DNA of 63,930 nucleotides from Drouetiella hepatica Uher 2000/2452 (lineage in GTDB: Bacteria; Cyanobacteriota; Cyanobacteriia; Elainellales; Elainellaceae): assembly GCA_019359505.1 (NCBI GenBank), contig JAHHHD010000030.1:1-63930 (forward strand), written 5' to 3'. The position numbers and the translations under genes were made by a program. The notes under the pieces were generated by a model, which was given only the letters and a program-made list of their open reading frames with translations, did not search any database and was not told the origin of the DNA. Shown piece by piece: positions 8,318-16,844 of the stretch; the first letter of the stretch is position 1, and the number at the start of each line of letters is the position of its first letter.

Positions 8318-9048
8318 AAGGCTTCAAACTGCTTTTCCCAGGATTCATGATTGCCTTTGGCAACCTGGATAATGGGTGACACAGAGATCAGTGTACAAAC
8401 CAGCCAGTTTACAAGATTCATGGGGAACCGCATTGGACGGGCGATATCCAGAAACAGCACAACTCGGTAATCTTCCGTCTCGTTCCAGACTTCGTGATAG
8501 AAAGTGTCATCAAAAATCAGGCTCTTGCCCTCTTCCCAATAGGCAATTTGATTATTAACGCGAATCCGGCATTTCTCTCTCGGTTCCGGCACCTTCAAGC
8601 CTAGGTGATAGCGAATTAAGCCCTTGTGTTTGCCCCGATGCTCTGGGATATGCTTGCCCGGAGCCAAGATGGAGAAAAACGCCACCTTCATGCCGGGAAT
8701 TTTCTGGAGGAGGCGAGTGGTTTTGGGGCAGCGATCGCAGTTTGCTTGCGCCTTGAAGCCAAACGCCTGGAAAAAGTAGGTCTTCCAGAGGTTATCATTG
8801 GCAAGGTTTTTCTGCCGGGGTGAAATGTCCTGAAAGTTGGGCAATGCCTCTGCGTGCTGCATAACCTGATCTAGCTCTTGGCGAATCACCTGCCAGTTTG
8901 CCTCTAGTTCTTCAGCCCAAGGAAACTGCTCCTTACTAAAAAATACAGAGTCTCCCACTTTGGAATACTGGGGTACTAGACTCTCAATTTTTTTAACCCA
9001 GGACTGGCTAGGACTAAAATTCTCAATGCTTTTGACCAAACCTTTCAT
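8308..9048 (-). CDS. Aspartyl/asparaginyl beta-hydroxylase-like protein
   Basis: 246 residues matching the AspH/LpxO-type Fe(II)/2-oxoglutarate hydroxylase domain. Visible landmarks are IPEHRGKHKGLIRYHLGL (His137 iron ligand, Arg/His for 2-oxoglutarate) and FDDTFYHEVWN (His185 second ligand), followed by RVVLFLDIARP. A C-terminal hydrophobic segment around residues 215-232 may anchor it. Eukaryotic AspH hydroxylates EGF-like domains and bacterial LpxO hydroxylates lipid A acyl chains; the cyanobacterial substrate is unknown. It is the third mononuclear-iron oxygenase in this 9-kb block. It and Uma2 are same-strand neighbours with a 26-bp gap. Confidence 0.87.
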   Translation of the reverse strand: MKGLVKSIENFSPSQSWVKKIESLVPQYSKVGDSVFFSKEQFPWAEELEANWQVIRQELDQVMQHAEALPNFQDISPRQKNLANDNLWKTYFFQAFGFKAQANCDRCPKTTRLLQKIPGMKVAFFSILAPGKHIPEHRGKHKGLIRYHLGLKVPEPREKCRIRVNNQIAYWEEGKSLIFDDTFYHEVWNETEDYRVVLFLDIARPMRFPMNLVNWLVCTLISVSPIIQVAKGNHESWEKQFEALTR

Positions 9049-9130
9049 GCCCTGCCCAATTGTGAACGTCAGGAGCCTAGTCTAATTGGGTTTTGCAGTC
9101 AAAATCAAGAGCGATGGCTTGCTGATTTTT

Positions 9131-9189
9131 GGGATAATTTTTTGTGTAAGAGGGGCGCGGAGCGCCCCTCTTACACAAAAAATTATCCC
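9131..9189. repeat. 28-bp perfect hairpin with GGA triloop
   Basis: 9131-9158 pairs without mismatch with 9162-9189 around loop GGA. T6 lies on the 5' side and A6 on the 3' side. It sits between divergent genes, so terminator function is unlikely. Confidence 0.92.
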
Positions 9190-9260
9190 TCGATTAAGCC
9201 GTGCCGCGTATCTTGCCGATGTGTCAAGATGGGAAAATGTTTCTTTTAAGCGATCGGTTC

Positions 9261-9680
9261 ATGGCTTTAGATTCTTCTCTTGATGCTGCCCTTCAACAAC
9301 TCCGCGAGGTGCGCCTTAAGCTGCTGCGCTTGCATAAAGCGCTCTTGGAGTCAGAACGAGTCACTTACGAACAGTCTTATGGGCGAATTGCGTCTAGCGG
9401 CGAATTTTTTCGCTTAGTTGTCGATCACGAATGGTTTAGCTGGCTGCGCCCCATATCTCAGTTCATTATCCAAATGGATGACGTTATCCACGCTAAAGAG
9501 CCTGTGGAATTGCAGCAGGTCAATAGTTTGCTGGAGCAGGCGAAAATGATGCTTCAGCCTGTTGAAGAGGGTACGTCAATGGAAAAACGCTATTACCAAG
9601 CCATTCAGCGTGATCCTGATATTGCTCTGATGCATGGAGAAATTTCTTATCTATTGCACCGCTCAAAGCCGTTAAATTAG
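9261..9680 (+). CDS. Conserved-looking hypothetical protein, helical
   Basis: 139 residues if it starts at the ATG at 9261 (MALDSSLDAALQQL); an in-frame ATG at 9237 and a GTG at 9201 are alternatives. The protein is predicted mainly helical: a leucine-rich amphipathic stretch (residues 5-30), the segment WFSWLRPISQFIIQMDD, then a Gln/Glu-rich stretch and HGEISYLLHR. No catalytic motif or membrane segment is seen. The family looks familiar from bacterial hypothetical proteins, but I cannot name a function. Confidence 0.7.
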   Translation: MALDSSLDAALQQLREVRLKLLRLHKALLESERVTYEQSYGRIASSGEFFRLVVDHEWFSWLRPISQFIIQMDDVIHAKEPVELQQVNSLLEQAKMMLQPVEEGTSMEKRYYQAIQRDPDIALMHGEISYLLHRSKPLN

Positions 9681-9886
9681 CTTCAGGGATTTCACTGAAA
9701 TAACTTCATTGATTTGTATGGAAGGACTTAGGGGTTTTGACCCATTACCCCATGTCTAAATTCTGCAATAGTTTGTGAAGCCCCGATAAAATTTTCCGAA
9801 GTGGATGAATTGGGCAGTCTCTATACTTAGCGGTTTAGGCGATTGTCCTATCGTGGTTTTCCCGGTATTTCCCCAAAGCTTCTGTT

Positions 9887-11530
9887 ATGAACCTTGAAGA
9901 TCTAGAGCAATTACGGGACTGTTGCCGCGATCAGGAAGCCTTTGAACGGATCAGGAAAACTTGGGTCGCTAAGCATCTGGCTCGGACAGCGCAGCTTGAG
10001 CAAAAAAATGAGCGACAAAAGTCACTGCTTCGCGTCATCACTAAGATTCGTGAAACGCTTGAACTGGAGGCTGTCTTTAAAACGACTGCGACCGAAGTTC
10101 GACAGCTTTTGAATGCCGATCGGGTAGGGGTATTTCGTTTTTACCCAAATTCAGGTTGGAATGATGGAGAGTTTGTCTCAGAAGATTTGTTGCCGCAGTA
10201 TAGCTCAGCCTTGGCTGCTCGCATCCATGATCACTGCTTTGGAGAACACTATGCGGCTGATTATCATCGGGGGCGAGTTCAGGCGATCGCAGATATTCAT
10301 GCAGGACAGTTGAGCGCTTGCTATGTTGAGGTACTCAACAGCTTTCAGATTCGAGCTAATTTGGTGGTGCCTCTGCTGCTGGGCAGCCATCTCTGGGGGC
10401 TGCTGTGTGTGCATCAGTGTGCTGCACCGCGTCAGTGGCAGCCTGATGAAGTTGAGTTTGCCCAGCAGATTGCCCTACAGCTTGGAGTAGCCCTGCAACA
10501 GGCAGAATTGCTAGAGCAAACTCAACGCCGAGCAACAGAAGCTGCTGAAGCGCTAGAAATGCTGCAAAAAAGTCAGAGCCAGCTCATTCAAAACGAGAGG
10601 ATGTCTAGCCTGGGTCAGTTGGTGGCAGGAATTGCCCATGAAATTAACAACCCGGTCAATTTTATCCACGGCAATTTAACCCATGCCAGCCGCTACGCCC
10701 AAAATCTGATTGACTTATTGGCGCTTTACCAGATGGAACATCCTCGGCCCAGTCAGGGCTTGAGCGATCGCCTTGAGGAAGTTGACCTAGACTTTTTGCG
10801 GGTAGATTTCCCAAAAATTCTGTCTTCTATGCAGCTTGGAGCCGATCGCATCCGTCAAATTGTGCTGTCGCTGCGTAATTTTTCTCGGCTAGATGAAGCC
10901 GAAATGAAGGCTGTCGATATCCATGAGGGGATCGACAGCACTTTGATGATCTTGCAGCATCGGCTGAAGCTGAGAAACGACAGCACAGGAATTGTCGTAG
11001 TCAAAAACTATGGCAATTTGCCGCCTGTGGAATGTTATCCCGGTCAACTCAATCAGGTTTTTATGAATTTGTTGAGTAACGCGATCGATGCCCTAGAGGA
11101 GTCGGAAGGAAACAGATCGCAAGGCAGTGATTTGCTAGAAGGTAATCCGCCCAAAAGCAATTCGCCCAAAAACAATTCGCTAGACGCGCCGCTCCAAATC
11201 ACAATTTGTACTTTAATCATTCCAGGAAATGATCAAGGGAGCCTCTCGCGAGCCGTGATTCAGATTAAAGACAATGGTTTGGGCATTCCACACGCTTTGC
11301 AGTCTCGTCTTTTCACTCCGTTTTTTACGACTAAGCCTATAGGTAAAGGAACAGGATTGGGCTTATCCATTAGCCATCAAATTGTAGTAGAACGGCACGG
11401 TGGCGATCTCCAGTGCTATTCTCAGCCCGGTCAAGGAACAGAGTTTTGGATTGATATTCCGGTTCAGCAGAGCGTTCATTCAGTGCTGAAGGCAGATGTT
11501 GCAGCCAGTTCAGTAGAACGGTGTCCCTAG
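9887..11530 (+). CDS. GAF-domain sensor histidine kinase, candidate DXCF cyanobacteriochrome
   Basis: 547 residues. A short N-terminal helical part leads to a GAF domain (about 58-206) and a histidine kinase. The GAF has a DHCF motif (Cys117) and a second Cys145 in SACYVEVL, 28 residues apart, the same spacing as the two bilin-linking cysteines of DXCF cyanobacteriochromes. The residue after Cys145 is Tyr instead of the usual His. The kinase has the H-box GIAHEINNPVNF (His251), the N-box MNLLSNAIDALEE, DNGLGIP and GKGTGLGLS. A Ser/Asn-rich insert (about 405-430) follows the N-box. No response regulator is adjacent. Kinase identity is sure; bilin binding is inference. Confidence 0.9.
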   Translation: MNLEDLEQLRDCCRDQEAFERIRKTWVAKHLARTAQLEQKNERQKSLLRVITKIRETLELEAVFKTTATEVRQLLNADRVGVFRFYPNSGWNDGEFVSEDLLPQYSSALAARIHDHCFGEHYAADYHRGRVQAIADIHAGQLSACYVEVLNSFQIRANLVVPLLLGSHLWGLLCVHQCAAPRQWQPDEVEFAQQIALQLGVALQQAELLEQTQRRATEAAEALEMLQKSQSQLIQNERMSSLGQLVAGIAHEINNPVNFIHGNLTHASRYAQNLIDLLALYQMEHPRPSQGLSDRLEEVDLDFLRVDFPKILSSMQLGADRIRQIVLSLRNFSRLDEAEMKAVDIHEGIDSTLMILQHRLKLRNDSTGIVVVKNYGNLPPVECYPGQLNQVFMNLLSNAIDALEESEGNRSQGSDLLEGNPPKSNSPKNNSLDAPLQITICTLIIPGNDQGSLSRAVIQIKDNGLGIPHALQSRLFTPFFTTKPIGKGTGLGLSISHQIVVERHGGDLQCYSQPGQGTEFWIDIPVQQSVHSVLKADVAASSVERCP

Positions 11531-11588
11531 AGGGATTTGTCTCTGAAGATTAGCTCAGGTGCTCTAGAATTGCCTGTACGATCGAAAG

Positions 11589-12455
11589 ATGAGTTTTCGA
11601 TTGGGCTGCGCCATTTGGGCATACAAAGAATGGGTGGGGGAATCGGCTGGATCTCTGTTTCCGGTGGGAAGTCGCGCTACCGATTTTTTGCACCTCTACA
11701 GCCGCCGTTTCTCCACGGTAGAAGGCAACACGACATTTTATTCTATTCCTGATGCTGCTACAGTGCAGCGCTGGGTTGCAGAGACTCCGGCAAGCTTCAA
11801 GTTTTGCCTAAAGCTGCCGCGAGATGTGACGCATCAGGGCTTACTGACGCCCGCTATTCCCCAGGCGATCGCTTTCCTAGAGCAGGTGCAGGGATTAGGC
11901 GATCGGTTAGGGCCGTTCTTCGCTCAGTTGCCGCCTAGCTACAGTCCCGACCGTCTAGATGACTTACGCTGCTTTTTGACGGCTTTACCCCGTCGGCGCT
12001 TTCAGTTTGCCCTAGAAGTTCGCCATCTGGATTGGTTCAAAGAGCCTCACGTTCGTGAACTCAACGCCATGCTGACAGACTTGGGTGTGGGACGTGTCCT
12101 GCTGGATACGCGCCCGATCTACGATTGCCCGGATAATCCTCAGATTGCTTCCGAGCGCAGAAAGCCGCAGTTGCCCTTACAGCCTGTTGTGACCGCAAGC
12201 TTCAGCCTGGTTCGCTACATCAGCCATCCCAATCAGGATCTAAACCAGCGGTATCTTCTAGAATGGACTCAGCAGATTGACCTATGGATACAGCAGGGAA
12301 TCCAGATTTACTTCTTCGTGCATTGCCCGATCGAAGTCCATTCCCCTGGAAATGCTCGATATTTGCAGCTGCTGCTGGAGGAGCAGGGCGTTTCTGTGCC
12401 GCCGCTACCTTGGAACGCGCTAGAATCTCCCCCGACTCAGCTCAGCCTCTTCTAG
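11589..12455 (+). CDS. DUF72 family protein
   Basis: 288 residues of the DUF72 (YecE-like) TIM-barrel family. Characteristic elements are the opening RLGCAIWAYKEWVG, the NTTFYSIP motif (about residues 49-56), FKFCLKLPRDVTH and the C-terminal IYFFVHCPIEVHSPGNA. Biochemical function is not established. The gene starts 58 bp after the histidine kinase and may be read with it. Confidence 0.9.
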   Translation: MSFRLGCAIWAYKEWVGESAGSLFPVGSRATDFLHLYSRRFSTVEGNTTFYSIPDAATVQRWVAETPASFKFCLKLPRDVTHQGLLTPAIPQAIAFLEQVQGLGDRLGPFFAQLPPSYSPDRLDDLRCFLTALPRRRFQFALEVRHLDWFKEPHVRELNAMLTDLGVGRVLLDTRPIYDCPDNPQIASERRKPQLPLQPVVTASFSLVRYISHPNQDLNQRYLLEWTQQIDLWIQQGIQIYFFVHCPIEVHSPGNARYLQLLLEEQGVSVPPLPWNALESPPTQLSLF

Positions 12456-12472
12456 ACTCGTATCTAGACTTA

Positions 12473-12564
12473 TAGCTGTCGCCAGTTTGCTGGGGACATT
12501 TAGGGTGGGGCGCGAAGCGCCCCACCCTAAATGTTTCCGTCCTAACCGCCTTGGCAGTTGCCAT
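12473..12564 (+). mobile_element. MITE-like family A, copy 1
   Basis: About 92 bp starting tagctgtcgccagtttgct and ending ccgccttggcagttgcca, with imperfect terminal inverted repeats. It contains a perfect 18-bp hairpin (12496-12513 with 12517-12534) with loop GAA. Other copies are at 14914-15008, 49924-50018 and 60604-60663. No coding capacity. Confidence 0.8.
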
Positions 12565-12566
12565 GA

Positions 12567-12650
12567 ACGGTAGTGTTTTAAATGTGTTATTGATGTTTTT
12601 GAAAGAGGCGTGGAGCACCCCTTTCAAAAACATCTCTAGAGCATTACCCA
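12567..12650 (+). mobile_element. MITE-like family B, copy 1
   Basis: Starts with cggtagtgtttt and ends tctagagcattaccca; the ends are imperfect inverted repeats of each other. The centre is a 19-bp hairpin with two mismatches (12592-12610 with 12616-12634). It follows family A copy 1 directly and ends one base before the DUF2470 stop codon. The ends recur at 17973-18230. Confidence 0.65.
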
Positions 12651-12651
12651 C

Positions 12652-12945
12652 TTAAACAGCTTCCGCAGATTGCTTGCGGGCTTGCTTCACCATGCCGATG
12701 AGCGTCTGATGCGCATCTTCTGAGTCTGCTAGCTCGTGATCAAAGGCGATTCGTACGGGCAGGGTGGCTTGCTCGGTTTGTGCCAACAGATCCATGCCTT
12801 GAGCATCAATCTTTAGCATCTGAGCGGCAAGCGCTTCGGCTACTCCACCAAAGACTTTGGCATAGAGGGCGATCGCCTCACTATGGTCTTCATTCATGTG
12901 TTTGCAGATGCGATCGCTTACTTCAGGAGAAATTACATCAGCCAT
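12652..12945 (-). CDS. DUF2470 domain protein
   Basis: 97-residue stand-alone DUF2470 domain. The signature KHMNEDHSEAIALYAK (residues 16-31) and the following hydrophobic strand are typical of this domain, which also forms the C-terminal part of HugZ-like heme-utilisation proteins and occurs in plastid proteins. A role in heme or tetrapyrrole handling is plausible but not shown. A 36-codon membrane ORF lies just upstream on the same strand, separated by three 18-bp repeats. Confidence 0.88.
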   Translation of the reverse strand: MADVISPEVSDRICKHMNEDHSEAIALYAKVFGGVAEALAAQMLKIDAQGMDLLAQTEQATLPVRIAFDHELADSEDAHQTLIGMVKQARKQSAEAV

Positions 12946-12962
12946 GATAGTCCTACACTCTT

Positions 12963-13016
12963 ACTCAAACGCTTAGGGGTACTCAAACGCTTAGGGGTAT
13001 TCAAACGCTTAGGGGT
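12963..13016. repeat. 18-bp tandem repeat x3
   Basis: Three head-to-tail copies of actcaaacgcttaggggt (the third starts att). They lie between the small membrane ORF and the DUF2470 start; the stop codon of the small ORF is inside the third copy. Confidence 0.93.
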
Positions 13017-13119
13017 TGCCATTGATATAAAACAGCGCCAGCTTGATTAAGCTAGTAGCGATAAAAGCAATCAAGATGAAGCTGATCAGAACATTAATAA
13101 CATCCTGTAATTTTTTCAT
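13009..13119 (-). CDS. Candidate 36-residue single-span membrane protein
   Basis: ATG at 13119 opens a frame of 36 codons: a charged start MKKLQDVIN, then about 20 strongly hydrophobic residues (VLISFILIAFIATSLIKLAL) and a short polar tail FYINGNP. This is the size and shape of small thylakoid or respiratory subunits, but I do not recognise it as any known Psb, Pet, Psa or Ndh subunit. There is no strong Shine-Dalgarno sequence. It is upstream of and co-directional with DUF2470. Confidence 0.5.
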   Translation of the reverse strand: MKKLQDVINVLISFILIAFIATSLIKLALFYINGNP

Positions 13120-13240
13120 CTTAATAAAAAACGGTTAAAAAAAGCGGTGTCTGACCTGTTTGATCTCATCTGTCTATCCCCACTGTATCAGGGTTTTGGG
13201 GCGCTGCGGCAAGCCGTCGTGAAAACCCCCAAAAAGTTAT

Positions 13241-14902
13241 CTACTGTTGCAATCGCCAAAGTCGTCCCGGCTTGGAAACCATCTCTAGCCGCCAGCCTTT
13301 TTGTAGGATTGCCTGTCTCATGACAACAGAGGGACGGAAGACCAGCACATGAGTTTCGTTGGTTAATGGCTCCAAATCTGGGGGTTGCTTGACCAAATAC
13401 AATCGCACCGCGTCTTGAAGACGGTAGCTGAGGGAAATTAGATCACCCGTGTTGGTGTAATCATCGCCAATGTCGCTCATTACGAGGGTTGAAGCGCCAC
13501 CGGGCGTTTCGGTATTGATGAATTGCGCCACCTCGGCATTGGAATAGCTGAGATCTTTGCTCCACCAGGTTTCTGCAATAGCGCTGGTACCGCAGGAAAT
13601 AATGCTTGCCGTGAAGAGGAGCGCCAGCGCCCAGCGTCCAATCTGTCTACCGCTGCCCAAACCGATCGCCAGCAAAAACGCCACCGCAAGCTGAATGCCT
13701 GGAAAGGATGATATGAGGTAGCGACTGACTGCCGATCGCTTGCCGCCCATAATGAGGTCAGGTAACGCCAAAAGCAGGAAGGGCACAAGAATAGACTTCA
13801 ACACCACAATCCAGGTGGCGCGAGGCGTAAGCTGATAAAGGATTATCATGGCAACCCAGATCAGCGCCACAAACGGCAGTCGCGCTAGGTAGGTCAGCGG
13901 ATTGTCAAACCCAAAATCTAGATCAAAAAACAGCGACGTAAAGGTCAATGTCCAGAGCTTTAACAAATAGTCTATGCCGACGATCACTCTTGCCCAATCG
14001 GTCGTAGACATTGCCCGATCGGTGTTGTTTTTCAACACTTCGATCCAGGGACTATAGAGCAACAGTGCCGCAATATTGGCAACTCCATAGCCCAGCAGCC
14101 ATTGCCAGCGCAGCGCGGGGGACAAAGTTTCGGCAGCGATCGGAGAGCTAGTTAGCTGAATTTTCGGTAGCCCCGTTTTGTCATCTATCGCATTGACCTG
14201 CTTGCCGCACCCAAAAATGCTGAACAGCACTACACAGAAGCCGTGAGTCACCATCGTCAGCGCATAAAACGGATGGGTGTAAAGACCGATCGCCACGCTC
14301 AAGCTATATAGCCCCCAAGCTAGGAGCGATCGCCGCCGCAATGCCCGCAGCAGCAGCCAAGTGCTGCCTATAACGGCAGTTGCCAGCAGCCCATACTGCC
14401 GCTCGGTTTGGGCAAACAGGACATCAAAAGGCGATAGAGCCAGCAATGCTGTTGCCAACAGCGCCACCAGCCGCGCCGCAAATAGCTCTATTGCCAGCAG
14501 ATACATTAGCGGCAGACTCAGCAAACTCAATAGGGCAGGCAGCAGCCGCGCCGCAAAGATTGAGTTGCCGAAGGTTCCCATCCAGAATCGCGCCATCAGA
14601 AAGTACAGCGGCGGATGCTGAGGATCTTCAGCCTTCAGCGATTGCACCGTATCGGCGGGTGTACTTCCGGGCTTGATCTGCTGAAACTTTTGCAGATCTG
14701 CCGCCACAAACACTTTATTTTGAAAAATCTCTTGGTCAATTTCGCCGCGTGTGTAGCCCGCCGCCCGCATGACGGTATAAACTTCGTCGTGCCAAAATAT
14801 CTTGCGATCGAGATTGACAAAGCGAAAGCATACCCCTAGGGCGATCGCCAGAATCAGCACCCAGTTCAGCCAGTTTGGGTAAGAGTAGCGGTTGATCTTC
14901 AT
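13241..14902 (-). CDS. GT39-type (PMT_2) membrane glycosyltransferase
   Basis: 553 residues from the ATG at 14902; further upstream in-frame codons lie inside a family A repeat and are rejected. The protein has the GT-C architecture: an N-terminal membrane helix, then a lumenal loop with FWHDEVYTVMRAAG (the Asp-Glu expected to be catalytic), about ten more membrane segments and a C-terminal soluble domain (roughly 450-553). Family members use polyprenyl-phosphate sugars to modify lipids or proteins (ArnT, PMT, mycobacterial arabinosyltransferase-like). Substrate unknown. No neighbouring glycan genes are seen. Confidence 0.82.
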   Translation of the reverse strand: MKINRYSYPNWLNWVLILAIALGVCFRFVNLDRKIFWHDEVYTVMRAAGYTRGEIDQEIFQNKVFVAADLQKFQQIKPGSTPADTVQSLKAEDPQHPPLYFLMARFWMGTFGNSIFAARLLPALLSLLSLPLMYLLAIELFAARLVALLATALLALSPFDVLFAQTERQYGLLATAVIGSTWLLLRALRRRSLLAWGLYSLSVAIGLYTHPFYALTMVTHGFCVVLFSIFGCGKQVNAIDDKTGLPKIQLTSSPIAAETLSPALRWQWLLGYGVANIAALLLYSPWIEVLKNNTDRAMSTTDWARVIVGIDYLLKLWTLTFTSLFFDLDFGFDNPLTYLARLPFVALIWVAMIILYQLTPRATWIVVLKSILVPFLLLALPDLIMGGKRSAVSRYLISSFPGIQLAVAFLLAIGLGSGRQIGRWALALLFTASIISCGTSAIAETWWSKDLSYSNAEVAQFINTETPGGASTLVMSDIGDDYTNTGDLISLSYRLQDAVRLYLVKQPPDLEPLTNETHVLVFRPSVVMRQAILQKGWRLEMVSKPGRLWRLQQ

Positions 14903-14913
14903 AGCCCTCGTGA

Positions 14914-15008
14914 TATGGCAACCGCCTTGGCGGTTAGGACGGGGACATTTTTGGTGGGGCGCGAAGCGCCCCACCAAAAATGTCCTAAGCAAACTGGCGA
15001 CAGCTGTA
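14914..15008 (-). mobile_element. MITE-like family A, copy 2
   Basis: About 95 bp in the opposite orientation to copy 1, with a perfect 20-bp hairpin (14943-14962 with 14966-14985), loop GAA. The hairpin arm differs from copy 1 (tttttggt versus tttagggt) on both sides, so pairing is kept. It lies just upstream of the glycosyltransferase start in a 314-bp divergent gap that otherwise shows nothing. Confidence 0.8.
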
Positions 15009-15216
15009 TCACAACTCTCATGTCATTGCGTAAACATCTACACTGAAAGGCAGGAGCGCTAAACCTAACAGCATTCTCTACTGAGCTTTCTATAGTAAAT
15101 CGCCTAGAGTAAAAGAGAAAACGGTATCGCCTAAGTACATATAGTTTGATTGTGCGCTGATTATGCTAGATAGCGCCATCTAGGAAAAGCAAAAAAGCAA
15201 AGATTAGAAGCCAGCC

Positions 15217-15549
15217 ATGAGAGCCAGAATTGAGAATCAGGTGCTGTTTATCCACAAAGACGATGCGCCAGAGTACAAGAAAAAAGGATCGGTAGTGCGA
15301 AATACCTACTTTTGGACGATGCGATCGATCGCCGATCGCGCACCCTTTGATCGAGATTGGGAGTTTGCCTCAGAAGTTTGGTTAGCGCTTAACCGCGTCC
15401 TGATTGCCTATGCCGAGTCAGGCTATCTCAACACTTCAGAAATTATTTTAGAATTCCCCCTCAGCCAGGGAGCAATTCCTGACGTGTTTCGCAATGTTGC
15501 CACCTGGGCACGTGAGGAAGAAGAAACTGAAGTTTGCCATGAGAAATGA
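15217..15549 (+). CDS. Hypothetical protein
   Basis: 110 residues, acidic at the C-terminus (REEEETEV). No signal peptide, membrane segment or known motif. Aromatic-rich centre (NTYFWTMRSI, DWEFASEVWLALNRV). I do not recognise the family. It is convergent with the MFS gene downstream, with an 11-bp gap. Codon use and HIP1 content look like the neighbours, which supports a real gene. Confidence 0.65.
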   Translation: MRARIENQVLFIHKDDAPEYKKKGSVVRNTYFWTMRSIADRAPFDRDWEFASEVWLALNRVLIAYAESGYLNTSEIILEFPLSQGAIPDVFRNVATWAREEEETEVCHEK

Positions 15550-15560
15550 GAGACGCGCCA

Positions 15561-16820
15561 TTAGCTAAAAAGTTCCTGTTGGTTTAGCAGCCGATCGAGC
15601 CACACCAAAATACCGATCGTGCCCACCACACTAAGCGCCACAGCCACCCAAAACCAGGTCGCAACTGATCGATGCTGATCCATCGCCCAACCGCCTGTAA
15701 CAGGTCCAATGAAATAACCTGCTGCCCAGCACAGAGAATTGAGCGAAAGATAAACCCCGCGCGTTGACTCCGGAGCCAACCCCACCACCAGCGATGAAGC
15801 CGCTGGAGTGTAGGACACTGTAGCAAGCGCCATCACCGCCAAACTGGACGCTGCCCAAGCGACATGATTTGTAGGAGCTGTGCCCGTCACCCAGACCAGC
15901 CCAAACCCGATCGCCCATAGCCCTGCCGATAGCATCAGCGCCCTAGGACGACTGAAGGGATTGAGCCAGCGTGCCATCGGCAACTGACACAATGCCGCCA
16001 AACCTACATGCCCAGCAAACAGGACGCTAATGACAACTGAATTGAATCCTTGGTCTGAGGAGGAGCCTGAAACGAAGTTAGCCAGGTAAAGCGGTAAGGT
16101 ACTGCTAACAAAGGCAAGGTAGGTAGTGAACAAAACGTTAGCTAAAAGATAAACCAGCAAGGGGCGATCGCGGAGTGCCATGGCCCATCCTCGCAAACCG
16201 CGTTCAGCTTGCTGCTTGGGATTCAGGGTTTCGGCAATAGCTTTGTAAACAATTCCCCAAAAGATAATAAACGAAAAGCTATCAATCACGAACAGGGCAC
16301 GAAAAGACCCAGTCATGGCAATCAGCGCCCCGCCAAATACTATGCCTAAGCTCAAGCCCAGGCTATCTGCTAAGCGATTAAGGGCAAAAGCTTCATTGCG
16401 ATGCTCTAAAGAGGCTAGATCTGCTACAACCGCCTCGGTTGCGGGCCAGTACAGCCCAATTCCCAAACCCATCAGCAGGCTACCCGTCAGGAATGTATTA
16501 AAACTATTGCTGAAAGCCAGCACCAATGCGGCTAAAGCGGAGATGGCGGCTGAGAGCAATAAGGTTTTGCGCCGTCCCCACTGAGGAGCGTCTGCCATAG
16601 ATCCGCCCACAATTCGCCCCACCACACCTGAAATTGACTCACAGCCAATGCCAATGCCGACCAGCGCTGCCGAAAGCCCAACTTGTTTTACAAAGAAAAT
16701 GGGCGCATAGAAGAGGACGAATCCTGAACCCATTTGTGAGAGCAGGCGACCCGCAATCAAGATCCAGATGCGGCGATCGAACTGAGGCAGTCCAGGAATC
16801 CATTTTGGGGGAGGGTTCAT
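15561..16820 (-). CDS. MFS transporter
   Basis: 419 residues with about twelve membrane segments. The A-motif-like loop appears as GGSMADAPQWGRRKTLLL. Pro/Gly-rich helices and a long central loop (around residues 205-215) fit efflux-type major facilitators. Substrate unknown. It starts 24 bp after the thioredoxin-like gene on the same strand, so the two are probably co-transcribed. Confidence 0.85.
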   Translation of the reverse strand: MNPPPKWIPGLPQFDRRIWILIAGRLLSQMGSGFVLFYAPIFFVKQVGLSAALVGIGIGCESISGVVGRIVGGSMADAPQWGRRKTLLLSAAISALAALVLAFSNSFNTFLTGSLLMGLGIGLYWPATEAVVADLASLEHRNEAFALNRLADSLGLSLGIVFGGALIAMTGSFRALFVIDSFSFIIFWGIVYKAIAETLNPKQQAERGLRGWAMALRDRPLLVYLLANVLFTTYLAFVSSTLPLYLANFVSGSSSDQGFNSVVISVLFAGHVGLAALCQLPMARWLNPFSRPRALMLSAGLWAIGFGLVWVTGTAPTNHVAWAASSLAVMALATVSYTPAASSLVVGLAPESTRGVYLSLNSLCWAAGYFIGPVTGGWAMDQHRSVATWFWVAVALSVVGTIGILVWLDRLLNQQELFS

Positions 16821-16844
16821 AAATAACTGGACTTTGGATTAAAG

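Noticed and set aside
9131-9189. Reading the long hairpins as Rho-independent terminators
   Set aside because: T runs are 5' and A runs 3' of the stem on both strands, and this one lies between divergent gene starts.
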